Assembly (NCBI GenBank): GCA_002320815.1
Contig: DCLA01000052.1
Coordinates: 1-32,287 of the forward strand
Length of the DNA: 32,287 nt
Source of the DNA: Myxococcales bacterium UBA1660
Lineage (GTDB): Bacteria > Myxococcota_A > Polyangia > Polyangiales > Houyiibacteriaceae
Direction: 5' to 3'
Part shown: positions 24,569 to 32,263 of the stretch, piece by piece
Layout of the letters: the number at the start of each line of letters is the position of its first letter
How positions within the stretch are numbered: the stretch's first letter is position 1
Position numbers and translations under genes: made by a program
Notes under the pieces: generated by a model
What the model saw: only the letters and a program-made list of their open reading frames with translations
What the model was told of the DNA's origin: nothing
Databases searched by the model: none

Positions 24569-25978
24569 TCAGAGCCGGTGGAGCTTCACGGTGTTGGTAC
24601 GGCCCGAGGTCGGCCAGCCGGCGATCATGGCGAAGGGCTCGCCCTTTTTGGCAAGCTTCTCCCGCGCGAGGAGCGCGCAGGCGATGCGGAGGGTCTCGTC
24701 GAGGTCCTCGGGCGGGACCTCCAGGCGCGGGACCACGCCCCACTCCAGCGCCAGCCGCTGGGCGACCTCGGCCCGGTGGGTGATGGCGACGATGGGGGCC
24801 CGCGGCCGGAACTCGGCCAGGAGCCCCGCCGAGCGCCCGTCCTGGGTGAAGCTCACGATGGCCGCCAGCGGCAAGTGGGTGGAGAGCACGGCGGCGGCCC
24901 GGGCGGCGGCCTCGGGGAACTCCCAGTCCTCGTGGGCGACGACCTTCATGTCCCGGGTCATCCGGGAGAGCTCCTGGACCCACTCGCTCTCCACCTCCCG
25001 GGCGATGAGGTCCATCATCTCCACCGCCTTCACCGGGTACTTGCCGGCCGCGGTCTCGCCGCTGAGCATCACCGCGTCGGTCCCGTCCATGACCGCGTTG
25101 GCCACGTCGGCGGCCTCGGCGCGGGTGGGCCGCGGGTTGCGGATCATCGAGTCGAGCATCTGGGTCGCGGTGATGACGATCTTCCCGCGGTCGTTCGTCT
25201 CCCGGATGATGCGCTTCTGGACCAGCGGGACCTTCTCCGAGCCCAGCTCCACGCCCAGGTCCCCGCGGGCGACCATGGCGCCGTCGGCGGCGTCGAGGAT
25301 GGCCTCCAGGTTCTCCACGGCCTCCGGCTTCTCGATCTTGGCGATGATCGGCGTCCCGCCGGCGAGCTCCTTGGCCGCCTCGATGTCGCTCGCCCGGCGC
25401 ACGAAGCTGAGGGCGACGAAGTCGACCTTCAGCTCGTCGACGGCGAAGCGCAGGTCCTCGCGATCCTTCTTGGTGAGCGCGGGGATGCTCAGCTCGACGC
25501 CGGGCAGGTTCAGGCCCTTGCGGTCCGAGAGGGTGCCGCCGATCTCCACCTCGGTCTGGACCTCCTTCGCCGAGGTCCCGGTGACCCGGAGCCGCAGGAG
25601 GCCGTCGTCGAGGAGGATGGTGTCGTCCACCTTCGCGTCCTGGGGGAGGGCGGGGTAGCTCACGCTGACCCGGGTGGCGTCGCCGTCGACCTTCTCGGTG
25701 GTGAGGGTGAAGGCCTGGCCCTCCTCGAGCTCCACCGAGCCGGCGGCGAAGCGCCCGACCCGCATCTTGGGACCACATAGATCGGCCAGGATCGCCAGTG
25801 GGCGCCGCGCGCGGCCGGCGGCCTCGCGGATCTTCCGGGCCATCTCGGCGTGCTGGGCGTGGTCGCCGTGGGAGAAGTTGAGGCGGGCGCAGTCCATCCC
25901 CGCGGCCACGAGCTGGTCGATGACCTCGACGCTGCTGCTGGCGGGACCGAGGGTGCAGACGATCTTGGTGCGGCGCAT
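24569..25978 (-). CDS. pyk: Pyruvate kinase
   Basis: 469 residues; converts phosphoenolpyruvate and ADP to pyruvate and ATP, the last step of glycolysis, in the cytosol. Family signatures are complete: TKIVCTLGPAS at the N-terminus, ARLNFSHGDH, the active-site block IIAKIEKPEAVENLEAILD with DGAMVARGDLGVE, TQMLDSM, and TRAEAADVANAVMDGTDAVM with LSGETAAGKYP. Length is normal for a bacterial type without an extra PEP-utiliser domain. ATG 25978 is preceded by TATGAC at 6 nt, predicting a leaderless mRNA. It diverges from the PDZ lipoprotein operon; the 85-bp gap carries both promoters. Confidence 0.97.
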   Translation of the reverse strand: MRRTKIVCTLGPASSSVEVIDQLVAAGMDCARLNFSHGDHAQHAEMARKIREAAGRARRPLAILADLCGPKMRVGRFAAGSVELEEGQAFTLTTEKVDGDATRVSVSYPALPQDAKVDDTILLDDGLLRLRVTGTSAKEVQTEVEIGGTLSDRKGLNLPGVELSIPALTKKDREDLRFAVDELKVDFVALSFVRRASDIEAAKELAGGTPIIAKIEKPEAVENLEAILDAADGAMVARGDLGVELGSEKVPLVQKRIIRETNDRGKIVITATQMLDSMIRNPRPTRAEAADVANAVMDGTDAVMLSGETAAGKYPVKAVEMMDLIAREVESEWVQELSRMTRDMKVVAHEDWEFPEAAARAAAVLSTHLPLAAIVSFTQDGRSAGLLAEFRPRAPIVAITHRAEVAQRLALEWGVVPRLEVPPEDLDETLRIACALLAREKLAKKGEPFAMIAGWPTSGRTNTVKLHRL

Positions 25979-25984
25979 CGGGCG

Positions 25985-25990
25985 GTCATA
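25985..25990 (-). promoter_or_regulatory. Extended -10-like TGG-TATGAC for pyk
   Basis: On the minus strand TATGAC, preceded by TGG, ends 6 nt before ATG 25978. It is a leaderless arrangement; the -35 is not clear. Confidence 0.45.
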
Positions 25991-26051
25991 CCACGGGCCG
26001 CGCCCCGCGAAATCGTCCGCGCACCTTCCGCGGACCGCGGCCTCGCCGTGC

Positions 26052-26057
26052 TACAAC
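26052..26057 (+). promoter_or_regulatory. Extended -10-like TGC-TACAAC for the PDZ operon
   Basis: TACAAC, preceded by TGC, ends 6 nt before ATG 26064. It faces away from the pyk -10 about 60 bp off. Confidence 0.45.
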
Positions 26058-26063
26058 CGGCCC

Positions 26064-26834
26064 ATGCGCTCGCTCCGGTTCGCGGTCCCGATCCTCGTCC
26101 TCGTCTCGCTGGGTGCGTGCGCGTATCCCCGCCGCTCGCCTTCCCTGTCCAGCGTGGCCGAAGCCGAGGCGGCCAACGTGAGCGCTCCCTCGGGCGTGAC
26201 CCGGCTGCAGTTCGTGAGCGCCGAGATCCCGCCGCGCCAGCGCGGTGACCTGCCCTGGGACGACGAGGGCACCGAGGCCGACGCCATGGTCCGGGTCTAC
26301 CGCGGGGACACGCTCCTCTTCGAGTCCGAGCCGGTGGTCGACTCCATCCGGCCGCAGTTCGACGTGGTGACCGAGAACCTCTACCTCCCGGCCACCGAGG
26401 ACATCCGCATCGAGCTCTGGGACGACGACCCCGGCGTGGCCGAGCCCATCGGCACCTGGCGCGGCCGCGGCCTGCCCCGGACGGCGCTCCCGGGCGCGGA
26501 CTCGCGCATCAACCTGGAGGGCGGCGCCCAGCTCCTCTTCCGGGTCCAGCCCGCCGAGGTCCTCCGGGGCACCGGCATCGAGACCTACGAGATGCGCGGC
26601 GACCACTTCCACGTGGTCTCCATGATCGAGCGCTCCCCGGCTGGCCGCGCTGGCCTCCGCGAAGGCGACGACATCGTGGCCATCGGCGGCCAGAGCATCG
26701 ACGAGCTCGGCGCGGACGCCGCGGCGGGGGCCCTCTCGATGGCCTCGTCCCGGCGAAGCTCGCTGACCTTCCGCCGCGGTGGCAACGAGCAGACCGTCGA
26801 GCTCGACGGCGGATACACCTGGCGCGCCCGCTGA
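26064..26834 (+). CDS. Lipoprotein with C2-like and PDZ domains
   Basis: 256 residues with a lipobox (LVSLGAC, Cys about residue 19). Residues about 45-165 form a beta-rich domain (VRVYRGDTLLFESEPVVDS, FDVVTENLYLPATEDIRIEL, WDDDPGVAEPIGTWRG) that looks C2-like. Residues about 190-250 are a PDZ domain (FHVVSMIERSPAGRAGLREG, DDIVAIGGQSI), normally used to bind C-terminal peptides. No protease domain is present, so it is likely an adaptor or sensor at the envelope. First gene of a four-gene chain; its TGA overlaps the next ATG (TGATG). Confidence 0.85.
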   Translation: MRSLRFAVPILVLVSLGACAYPRRSPSLSSVAEAEAANVSAPSGVTRLQFVSAEIPPRQRGDLPWDDEGTEADAMVRVYRGDTLLFESEPVVDSIRPQFDVVTENLYLPATEDIRIELWDDDPGVAEPIGTWRGRGLPRTALPGADSRINLEGGAQLLFRVQPAEVLRGTGIETYEMRGDHFHVVSMIERSPAGRAGLREGDDIVAIGGQSIDELGADAAAGALSMASSRRSSLTFRRGGNEQTVELDGGYTWRAR

Positions 26835-27496
26835 TGCGCGGGGCGCTGCTGGCGCTCATCGCCTCGCTCCTCGCGACCCCCGCCGCGGCGCAGGCCGCCG
26901 AGGGGACCGAGGAGACCGAGTGGGAGCCCGGGGGCGAGTGGCGACCGGCGCTGAGCCCGCCCCGGGTCCAGTGGTCGGCGCGCTACGGGCTGGGACTCGG
27001 CTTCGCCTCCGCGGCGATGGCCGACGACTTCGCGCTCTCGTCGCGGCTGCTCGTCGAGCAGACCCTGCGCAGCGAGCTCCTCTTCGGCGCGCCCGGCGAC
27101 GAGCACTTCCGCGTCGGCCCGGCCCTGGACCTACGCTTCCAGCGCTTCGACACGGTGGAGGTGGCCGGCGGCGCGGCGGTGCTCTTCCCCATCGCCCGGG
27201 GCTACCCGCTCGTGCTCACCGCCGGCGCCGGCTACGCCTTTCGGGCTCAGCCCCAGGACGACGGCGCGTTCCTCCTGGGGACCCTGGCCTGGGGCTACCG
27301 CAGCTACAACTTCCACTCCTTCTACGGGCTGGGTCTCCAGATCTACGTGTCGGCCCGGGCCCACTTGGACGACCTCGCCCGCTACGAGATCACCGCCGGC
27401 GTGGAGGTCGATCTCGCCGCGCTCTTCGTGATCCCCGCCATGTTCTTCATCTCGCTGATCCGGGGTGGCCCGCCGGACGAGCCGGAGGCCGAGTGA
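26834..27496 (+). CDS. Predicted outer-membrane beta-barrel protein
   Basis: 220 residues with a signal peptide (1-20, ending AAAQA). A run of amphipathic beta-strands follows (VQWSARYGLGLGFASA, LLVEQTLRSELLFG, FRVGPALDLRFQRFDTVEVA, YPLVLTAGAGYAFRAQ, YGLGLQIYVSARAHL, YEITAGVEVDLAALF). The C-terminus ends in a more hydrophobic stretch (LFVIPAMFFISLI). It looks like a small barrel of unknown family. ATG 26834 shares its A with the upstream stop, and the downstream gene starts in its own stop (GTGA). A longer frame in another register exists in this area but is a compositional shadow. Confidence 0.72.
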   Translation: MRGALLALIASLLATPAAAQAAEGTEETEWEPGGEWRPALSPPRVQWSARYGLGLGFASAAMADDFALSSRLLVEQTLRSELLFGAPGDEHFRVGPALDLRFQRFDTVEVAGGAAVLFPIARGYPLVLTAGAGYAFRAQPQDDGAFLLGTLAWGYRSYNFHSFYGLGLQIYVSARAHLDDLARYEITAGVEVDLAALFVIPAMFFISLIRGGPPDEPEAE

Positions 27497-28743
27497 GCAC
27501 CTCGCCAATCGCCGCGGGGTGCCCTAAGAGCACGTTCGTGCGCTTCTGCTTCGCTCTGCTGCTCCTGGCCGCGTGCCTCCCCGACACCGAAGGGTTCGGG
27601 GACGAGCTCCCCGCGGACGGCGCGGTGACGAGCGAGGACCTCGGCGCCGAGCGCGACGCTGCCCGGGTCGACGCTGCTCTCGTCGACGGCGCGGTCACGG
27701 ACGGCGGCGCCCGGGACGCGGGCCCCGAGCCGGTGGACCCCTGTCTCCCGGAGCCCACTTGCGCCAGCGGGTGCGAGATGCCCTGGCTCCTCGCGGCGGT
27801 CGAGGATCTCCCCGGGGCCCCGAACTGCGGCGGCCGCATCGCCCGCTGGTCCTTGGCGACCGACGACGAGCCCTGCCTCTGCACCGGCTACGACGCCGCG
27901 GGGCAGCTCTCGACCAACCCCCTCGCGGTGGGCTTCGTGCCGCCGAGCACGATCGTGGCCGTGGGCAACGGCGGCGACGTGGTGGCCATCGACGCGGCGA
28001 CCGACCGGCCGCTCTGGACCGTGCCCTTCGAGGGGCTGCCGTCCGACGTCTTCGCGCTCGAGGACCTCGAGGGGAACCCCACGGTAGGGATCGGGGTCCT
28101 CTCCGGCACCGACATGGTGAACACGGTCTGGCTGATCGACGCTCGCGCCGAAGCGGACCACACACCGATCGTTCGCCGGGTGGGGGACGACCTCGGGTTG
28201 GGTCTCAGCGTCGTCTCCATCACCCAGTCGTCGACCGATCGCCGGCGGCTCCGGGCGCTGGACCAGGCGGACGAAGCGGCCCTCGACCTGAACCCGTGGA
28301 CCGGCGCGTATGGGGATCCGCCCTACGTCCTCGGCCGCGATGGGCGCTTCCTCTCCACGGTGCAGTCCTCCTTCGTCGGCGGCTTCCACCGGACGGTGTG
28401 GTCGGGGATCCGCACCGACCAGGCGGACCGGCCCAGCTACGTGTGGAGCCTCTACCGGGGGCCCGCCGACGCGACCGGCGGCCACGCCTTCCCGGTCGGG
28501 GCCCGCTGCCTGACCACCGACGAGGGCGCCGACTACGGCATGCCCTGCACCTTCCTCGACGCGGTGCCCGACCCCCACACCTTCAACGGCGTCATCGCGC
28601 TCTGCGAGCGGGCCGGCAGCCGCCGGATCACCCGGGTCCGCGTCACCGACCAATGCCTCGACTACGCGGAGCAGTCCGACCTCTTCGGGACCGCTCGCAT
28701 CGCCCGCATCGCCCTCGCGGTGCCCACGCACTGGAACCCATGA
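27493..28743 (+). CDS. Lipoprotein, possible beta-propeller-like
   Basis: 416 residues from GTG 27493 (GTGA overlap). The signal region runs RFCFALLLLAACLP, lipobox LAAC near residue 28. An Asp/Ala-rich linker (GAERDAARVDAALVDGAV) follows, as is common in myxobacterial surface lipoproteins. Several cysteines and repeated beta-strand stretches (IVAVGNGGDVVAIDAATDRP, LWTVPFEGLPSDVFALEDLE, GIGVLSGTDMVNTVWLIDA) recall PQQ/WD-type propellers, but the repeats are not regular enough to name a family. The stop overlaps the next ATG (ATGA). It probably sits with the two barrels around it at the outer membrane. Confidence 0.75.
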   Translation: MSTSPIAAGCPKSTFVRFCFALLLLAACLPDTEGFGDELPADGAVTSEDLGAERDAARVDAALVDGAVTDGGARDAGPEPVDPCLPEPTCASGCEMPWLLAAVEDLPGAPNCGGRIARWSLATDDEPCLCTGYDAAGQLSTNPLAVGFVPPSTIVAVGNGGDVVAIDAATDRPLWTVPFEGLPSDVFALEDLEGNPTVGIGVLSGTDMVNTVWLIDARAEADHTPIVRRVGDDLGLGLSVVSITQSSTDRRRLRALDQADEAALDLNPWTGAYGDPPYVLGRDGRFLSTVQSSFVGGFHRTVWSGIRTDQADRPSYVWSLYRGPADATGGHAFPVGARCLTTDEGADYGMPCTFLDAVPDPHTFNGVIALCERAGSRRITRVRVTDQCLDYAEQSDLFGTARIARIALAVPTHWNP

Positions 28744-29381
28744 CCCGCTCGCTCCTCGCGCTCGCCCTGGTCGCGCTCGCCGCGACGACCGCCGCCGCCG
28801 ACGACGGGGACGGCCTCTACGATCGCTTCGACCGCGACCTGACCCTCGCCATGAACGTGGGCGGCGGCGTGGTCCTCGCCGGCGGTGACGCGCGCCCGAC
28901 CCTGGCGGCCGACCTCCGGCTGCGTGTGATCGACACCGCCGGTCCGGTCGTCGCCATGCGCTACGGCTCCGATGGGCGCACCGGCCACGGCCACGTGCTG
29001 GTGGGCGTCGAGCTCCGGCCCTTCTTCCCCGCGCTCTTCCTCCTGGACCTCAGCACCGGCAACGAGTGGGTGGACCTCTTCGTCCAGAGCTTCGGGATCG
29101 AGCTGGGCGCCGCGCTCTTCCCCTTCGACGACGACTTCGGCGTGGGCCTCGGGGTGGGGCTCTCCATCGAGCTCCCGCTGCTGATGCCCTCGCGGACGAG
29201 CGGGACCTTCCAGTCCATCGCGCTCCGCCTGGCGGCTCGCCGCATCGACGGCACCCCGAGCTTCCGGGCCACCCCGGACCAGGACCGCAGCGAGTGGACC
29301 TTGATGGCGACCCTCTCGTTCGCCCTCTCCGCCCGGGCCGGCATCGCCGACTGGGAGCCCGTACGCTACCGCCTCGATTGA
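28740..29381 (+). CDS. Exported barrel-like protein
   Basis: 213 residues; ATG 28740 lies in the upstream stop (ATGA). Signal peptide of about 20 residues (TRSLLALALVALAATTAAA). Then alternating beta-strands rich in Gly and hydrophobics (NVGGGVVLAGGDARPTLAAD, LVGVELRPFFPALFLLDL, FGVGLGVGLSIELPLLMP, FQSIALRLAARRI, EWTLMATLSFALSARAG) suggest a small outer-membrane barrel. The family is not recognised. It ends the four-gene envelope operon. Confidence 0.72.
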   Translation: MTRSLLALALVALAATTAAADDGDGLYDRFDRDLTLAMNVGGGVVLAGGDARPTLAADLRLRVIDTAGPVVAMRYGSDGRTGHGHVLVGVELRPFFPALFLLDLSTGNEWVDLFVQSFGIELGAALFPFDDDFGVGLGVGLSIELPLLMPSRTSGTFQSIALRLAARRIDGTPSFRATPDQDRSEWTLMATLSFALSARAGIADWEPVRYRLD

Positions 29382-29415
29382 GGGGCGGGGTGATCTCGCT
29401 CATCGAAGCCGCGCG

Positions 29416-29455
29416 CCGCCTGGCCTAGTACGGGTCCAGGCGGACCCGGTCCGCC
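29416..29455 (+). promoter_or_regulatory. Dyad and overlapping hairpin before leucine dehydrogenase
   Basis: CCGCCTGG (29416-29423) and CCAGGCGG (29436-29443) form a perfect 8-bp dyad around a 12-bp spacer that contains TAGTAC, a possible -10. A second stem, GGCGGAC / GTCCGCC (29439-29455, 3-nt loop), overlaps the right arm, so the two structures exclude each other. The SD GGGAGG (29456-29461) follows directly. Confidence 0.4.
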
Positions 29456-29467
29456 GGGAGGCGAGCG

Positions 29468-30514
29468 ATGGGCATCTTCGACACCATGAGCCATTACGAC
29501 TTCGGCGAGCTGCATCTCGAGCGGGATGCGGCCACCGGTCTGCGCGCGGTGATCGCGATCCACGACACGCGCCTGGGTCCGGCCCTCGGGGGGTGTCGCT
29601 TCATCCAATACGACTCGGACGACGACGCCGTCGTGGACGCCCTCCGCCTCGCGCGGAGCATGACCTACAAGGCGGCGCTGAGCGGCGTCCCCCACGGCGG
29701 CGGCAAGGCCGTGATCATGCGGCCCGCGGGCGAGTTCGACCGCGTCGCGCTCTTCCGAGCCTTCGGCGCCTTCGTCGACGCCCTGGGCGGCCACTACATC
29801 ACCGCCGAAGACAGCGGCACCGGCCTCGAGGACATGGAGGTGGTGCGCACCGTCACCGAGCACGTGACCGGCGTGAAGGCGGAGCACGGCGGCTCCGGGG
29901 ATCCCAGCCCGTGGACGGCGCGCGGGGTCCGGCGCGGCATCCAGGCGCTCGCTGCCCACGCCCTGGGCCGCAGCGACCTCGAGGGGCTCCGCGTGGTGGT
30001 CCAGGGGGTGGGGCACGTCGGCTACCATCTCTGCAAGGAGCTCCACGCCCTGGGTTGCCAGCTCGTCGTCGCCGACGTGGACCCCCTCAAGGCGGAGCGG
30101 GCCCAGCGCGAGCTCGGCGCCGAGGTGGTCGAGCTGGAGCACGTCTTCGCCACCGAGTGCGACGTCTTCGCGCCCTGCGCCCTCGGCAGCGCCCTCGACG
30201 ATCGGACCATCCCCCGACTCCGCTGCGCCATCGTCGCCGGCGCGGCGAACAACCAGCTCGCCGCGCCCCACAACGGCGACGACCTCTACCAGCGGGGGAT
30301 CGTCTATGCGCCGGACTACGCCCTCAACGCGGGGGGACTGATCAACGTGGCCTGCGAGGTCACGGGCTACGACCGCGAGCGGGTGACCACCCAGGTCGAC
30401 GCGATCCACGACACCATCCTGCAGATCGCCGAGCGCGCGAAGGCCGGCGAATCGCCGACCCACCGGGTCGCCGACACCATGGCCCAGGAGAAGCTGCGCC
30501 AGGCCAGCCGCTGA
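29468..30514 (+). CDS. Leucine (Glu/Leu/Phe/Val) dehydrogenase family
   Basis: 348 residues, normal for leucine/valine dehydrogenase (about 350-365). These enzymes interconvert branched-chain amino acids and 2-oxo acids with NAD and ammonia. Motifs: GPALGGCRF; LARSMTYKAA with K68; VPHGGGKAV with K80, the residue number of the catalytic lysine in Bacillus leucine dehydrogenase; ITAEDSGTG; and the Rossmann signature VVQGVGHVGYHL (about 178-189). AGAANNQLA near residue 256 and APDYALNAGGLINV near the end complete the family pattern. ATG 29468 has a strong SD, unlike most first genes here. In myxobacteria such enzymes feed branched-chain fatty-acid precursors, but that link is inference. Confidence 0.92.
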   Translation: MGIFDTMSHYDFGELHLERDAATGLRAVIAIHDTRLGPALGGCRFIQYDSDDDAVVDALRLARSMTYKAALSGVPHGGGKAVIMRPAGEFDRVALFRAFGAFVDALGGHYITAEDSGTGLEDMEVVRTVTEHVTGVKAEHGGSGDPSPWTARGVRRGIQALAAHALGRSDLEGLRVVVQGVGHVGYHLCKELHALGCQLVVADVDPLKAERAQRELGAEVVELEHVFATECDVFAPCALGSALDDRTIPRLRCAIVAGAANNQLAAPHNGDDLYQRGIVYAPDYALNAGGLINVACEVTGYDRERVTTQVDAIHDTILQIAERAKAGESPTHRVADTMAQEKLRQASR

Positions 30515-30577
30515 GCGGCGCCCCCCGGCTCCCGAGCGAACGCTAACGCTCGCGCACCCCAGACGAACGAAAGAACC

Positions 30578-30952
30578 ATGAGCACCATCGAAGCCGACGA
30601 GACCAATCTCAAGGAATCCATCGAAGCGGACGGGATCACCCTCGTCGACTTCTGGGCGGAGTGGTGTGGCCCCTGCAAGATGTTCGGGCCCATCTTCGAG
30701 ACCGTCTCCGAGAAGCACGAGGACATCCGCTTCCTCAAGGTCGACACCGAGGCCCAGCCGGGCATCGCCCAGGCCTTCCAGATCCAGTCGATCCCCACCC
30801 TCATGCTCTTCCGCGACAACGTCCTGCTCTTCCGGCAGGCCGGCGCGCTCCCGGAGGCGGCCCTCGAGAGCGTGATCGAGCAGGCCAAGGCCCTCGACAT
30901 GGACGAGGTCCGCGCGGAGATCGAGAAGGAGAAGGCGGCCTCCGACTCCTGA
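30578..30952 (+). CDS. trxA: Thioredoxin
   Basis: 124 residues with the active site WCGPC (Cys30 and Cys33), preceded by LVDFWAEWC, and the cis-Pro segment SIPTLMLF. This cytosolic disulfide reductase has no signal peptide. It carries about 15 extra acidic/basic helical residues (MDEVRAEIEKEKAAS) beyond the usual end at about 105-108. The upstream 63 bp hold a small imperfect hairpin (CGAGCG / CGCTCG, 30533-30552) and a weak GAAAG before ATG 30578. It is followed by a perfect 11-bp hairpin. The symbol is a family name; a dedicated partner is not known. Confidence 0.93.
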   Translation: MSTIEADETNLKESIEADGITLVDFWAEWCGPCKMFGPIFETVSEKHEDIRFLKVDTEAQPGIAQAFQIQSIPTLMLFRDNVLLFRQAGALPEAALESVIEQAKALDMDEVRAEIEKEKAASDS

Positions 30953-30965
30953 GCGGCGTACGAGG

Positions 30966-30991
30966 TCACGCCGGAACGATTTCCGGCGTGA
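30966..30991 (+). terminator. Hairpin after thioredoxin
   Basis: TCACGCCGGAA / TTCCGGCGTGA, a perfect 11-bp inverted repeat with a 4-nt loop, 13 bp past the stop. There is no U tract. It covers the -35 region of the next gene's promoter, so it could also act as an operator. Confidence 0.6.
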
Positions 30992-30996
30992 TCCGT

Positions 30997-31002
30997 TATG
31001 CT
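30997..31002 (+). promoter_or_regulatory. -10-like TATGCT for the zinc-ribbon/AgmX-tail gene
   Basis: TATGCT followed by CCGCGCC (7 nt) and ATG 31010 nearly repeats the cysteine synthase arrangement (TATGCT, CCGCCCC, GTG). It contains a false ATG at 30998. Confidence 0.5.
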
Positions 31003-31009
31003 CCGCGCC

Positions 31010-32263
31010 ATGTACTGCCAAGCCTGCGGAGCGGAGAACACCGCCGACGCGCGATTCTGCAACATGTGCGGCGCTCGCTTCGCCCAGGCCGGCGAGGCCG
31101 GCGGACCGCTGGGCAGTGACACCGAGCCCGACCGCGTCCCCGTCGCGCCCGCGCAGCGCAACGCGCCCGAGGCGACCGTGCTCGGCGTCGGTCAGGCCGA
31201 GCTGGCGAAGAAGACCGCCGGCACCGCGCCCATCATCCACGCGCCGGCCCCCGCGGCGGCGCAGACGGGCCAGACCGGCCCGATGGCCCAGGGACCGAAC
31301 CCCTTCGGCGGCGACTCGATGCTCGGGGTCACCCTGGGCGGCATCGGGGTCAAGTCGGCCAAGAAGACCTGGGCCACCATCGTCTTCATCGCCGTGGCGC
31401 TCATCGCGGCGGGCTCCCTGGCCACCTGGCTGGCCATGCGCGGCACCGACGACGGCGGCCACGCCGAGGCCGACGACCCGATGGTCCTGGGCATCCCGCT
31501 GACCGACGAGACCGACACCGAGTCCCAGGCGCCCACCGAGGACCGCGAGCCCACCGACGAGGAGATCGACTTCATCAGCGGCGCCGGCGGCTCGACCGCG
31601 AGCGCGATGCGGGGGTCGAGGGGGTCGAGCGGCAGCTCCTCGATGCAGACCGCGTCGGCGGGCAGCAGCTCGTCGATGGGCTCGGGTTCGGGCTCCAGCG
31701 GGAGCTCCGGCGAACGTGCGAGCGCCGGCAGCACGTCGATGGGCTCCACGGGGTCCGGCTCCTCCGGCTCCAGCTCCAGCGGCAGCGACTCCACCGGCAG
31801 CACGTCGGCCGGTTCAGGCTCCACCGGCTCCGGCTCGACGGGATCGGGCTCCACCGGCTCCGGGTCCGCCGGCTCCGGCTCCACCGGGTCGGGCGGCACC
31901 GACTCCGCGGGGAGCACCGGCGGCGGCTCCCTCCCGTCGAACCTCGAAGAGGGCGGCATGGAGGAGCGCGACCTCGAGCTCGAGCTCTACGGCTCCCGCG
32001 TCCGCTACGTGGTGCGCCGCTACTACGCCGCGCGCGCCCAGGCCTGCTTCGACCGCGCCACCCGCAACGACCCCACCATCAGCGGCACCGTCGTGGTGGC
32101 GATGAGCATCGGCGCCGACGGCCAGGTCTCCCGCACCAACGTCCAGCGCAACACCACCGGCAACGAGACCCTGGGCACCTGCCTCTCCTCGCAGGTCGGC
32201 ACCTGGCGCCTCCCCCCGCCCCCCGGCGGCTCCCTCGACATGACCATGCCCTTCAGCCGCTGA
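31010..32263 (+). CDS. Zinc-ribbon, single-TM, Ser/Gly-linker protein with AgmX-type tail
   Basis: 417 residues from ATG 31010; the in-frame ATG 30998 lies in the -10 box and is rejected. The cytosolic N-terminus has a zinc ribbon (C3, C6, C17, C20: CQAC and CNMC). It then has a Pro/Ala/Gln linker and one TM helix (about 120-143, TWATIVFIAVALIAAGSLATWL). Outside the membrane a roughly 110-residue Ser/Gly/Thr tract contains about six GSGST-type pentapeptides in near-perfect 15-bp repeats. The last 85 residues (VVRRYYAARAQACFDRAT, GTVVVAMSIGADGQVSRTNV, TCLSSQVGTWRLPPPPGGS) are an AgmX/PglI-type, TonB-like domain. Zinc finger, TM and TonB-like tail recall GltJ (AgmX) of the gliding machine, without its GYF domain being evident. 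It is a plausible partner for the GltC-G-like operon. Confidence 0.85.
   Translation: MYCQACGAENTADARFCNMCGARFAQAGEAGGPLGSDTEPDRVPVAPAQRNAPEATVLGVGQAELAKKTAGTAPIIHAPAPAAAQTGQTGPMAQGPNPFGGDSMLGVTLGGIGVKSAKKTWATIVFIAVALIAAGSLATWLAMRGTDDGGHAEADDPMVLGIPLTDETDTESQAPTEDREPTDEEIDFISGAGGSTASAMRGSRGSSGSSSMQTASAGSSSSMGSGSGSSGSSGERASAGSTSMGSTGSGSSGSSSSGSDSTGSTSAGSGSTGSGSTGSGSTGSGSAGSGSTGSGGTDSAGSTGGGSLPSNLEEGGMEERDLELELYGSRVRYVVRRYYAARAQACFDRATRNDPTISGTVVVAMSIGADGQVSRTNVQRNTTGNETLGTCLSSQVGTWRLPPPPGGSLDMTMPFSR

Noticed and set aside
24437..25780. Plus-strand frame of 447 codons
   Set aside because: It lies opposite pyruvate kinase, whose motifs are complete on the minus strand.
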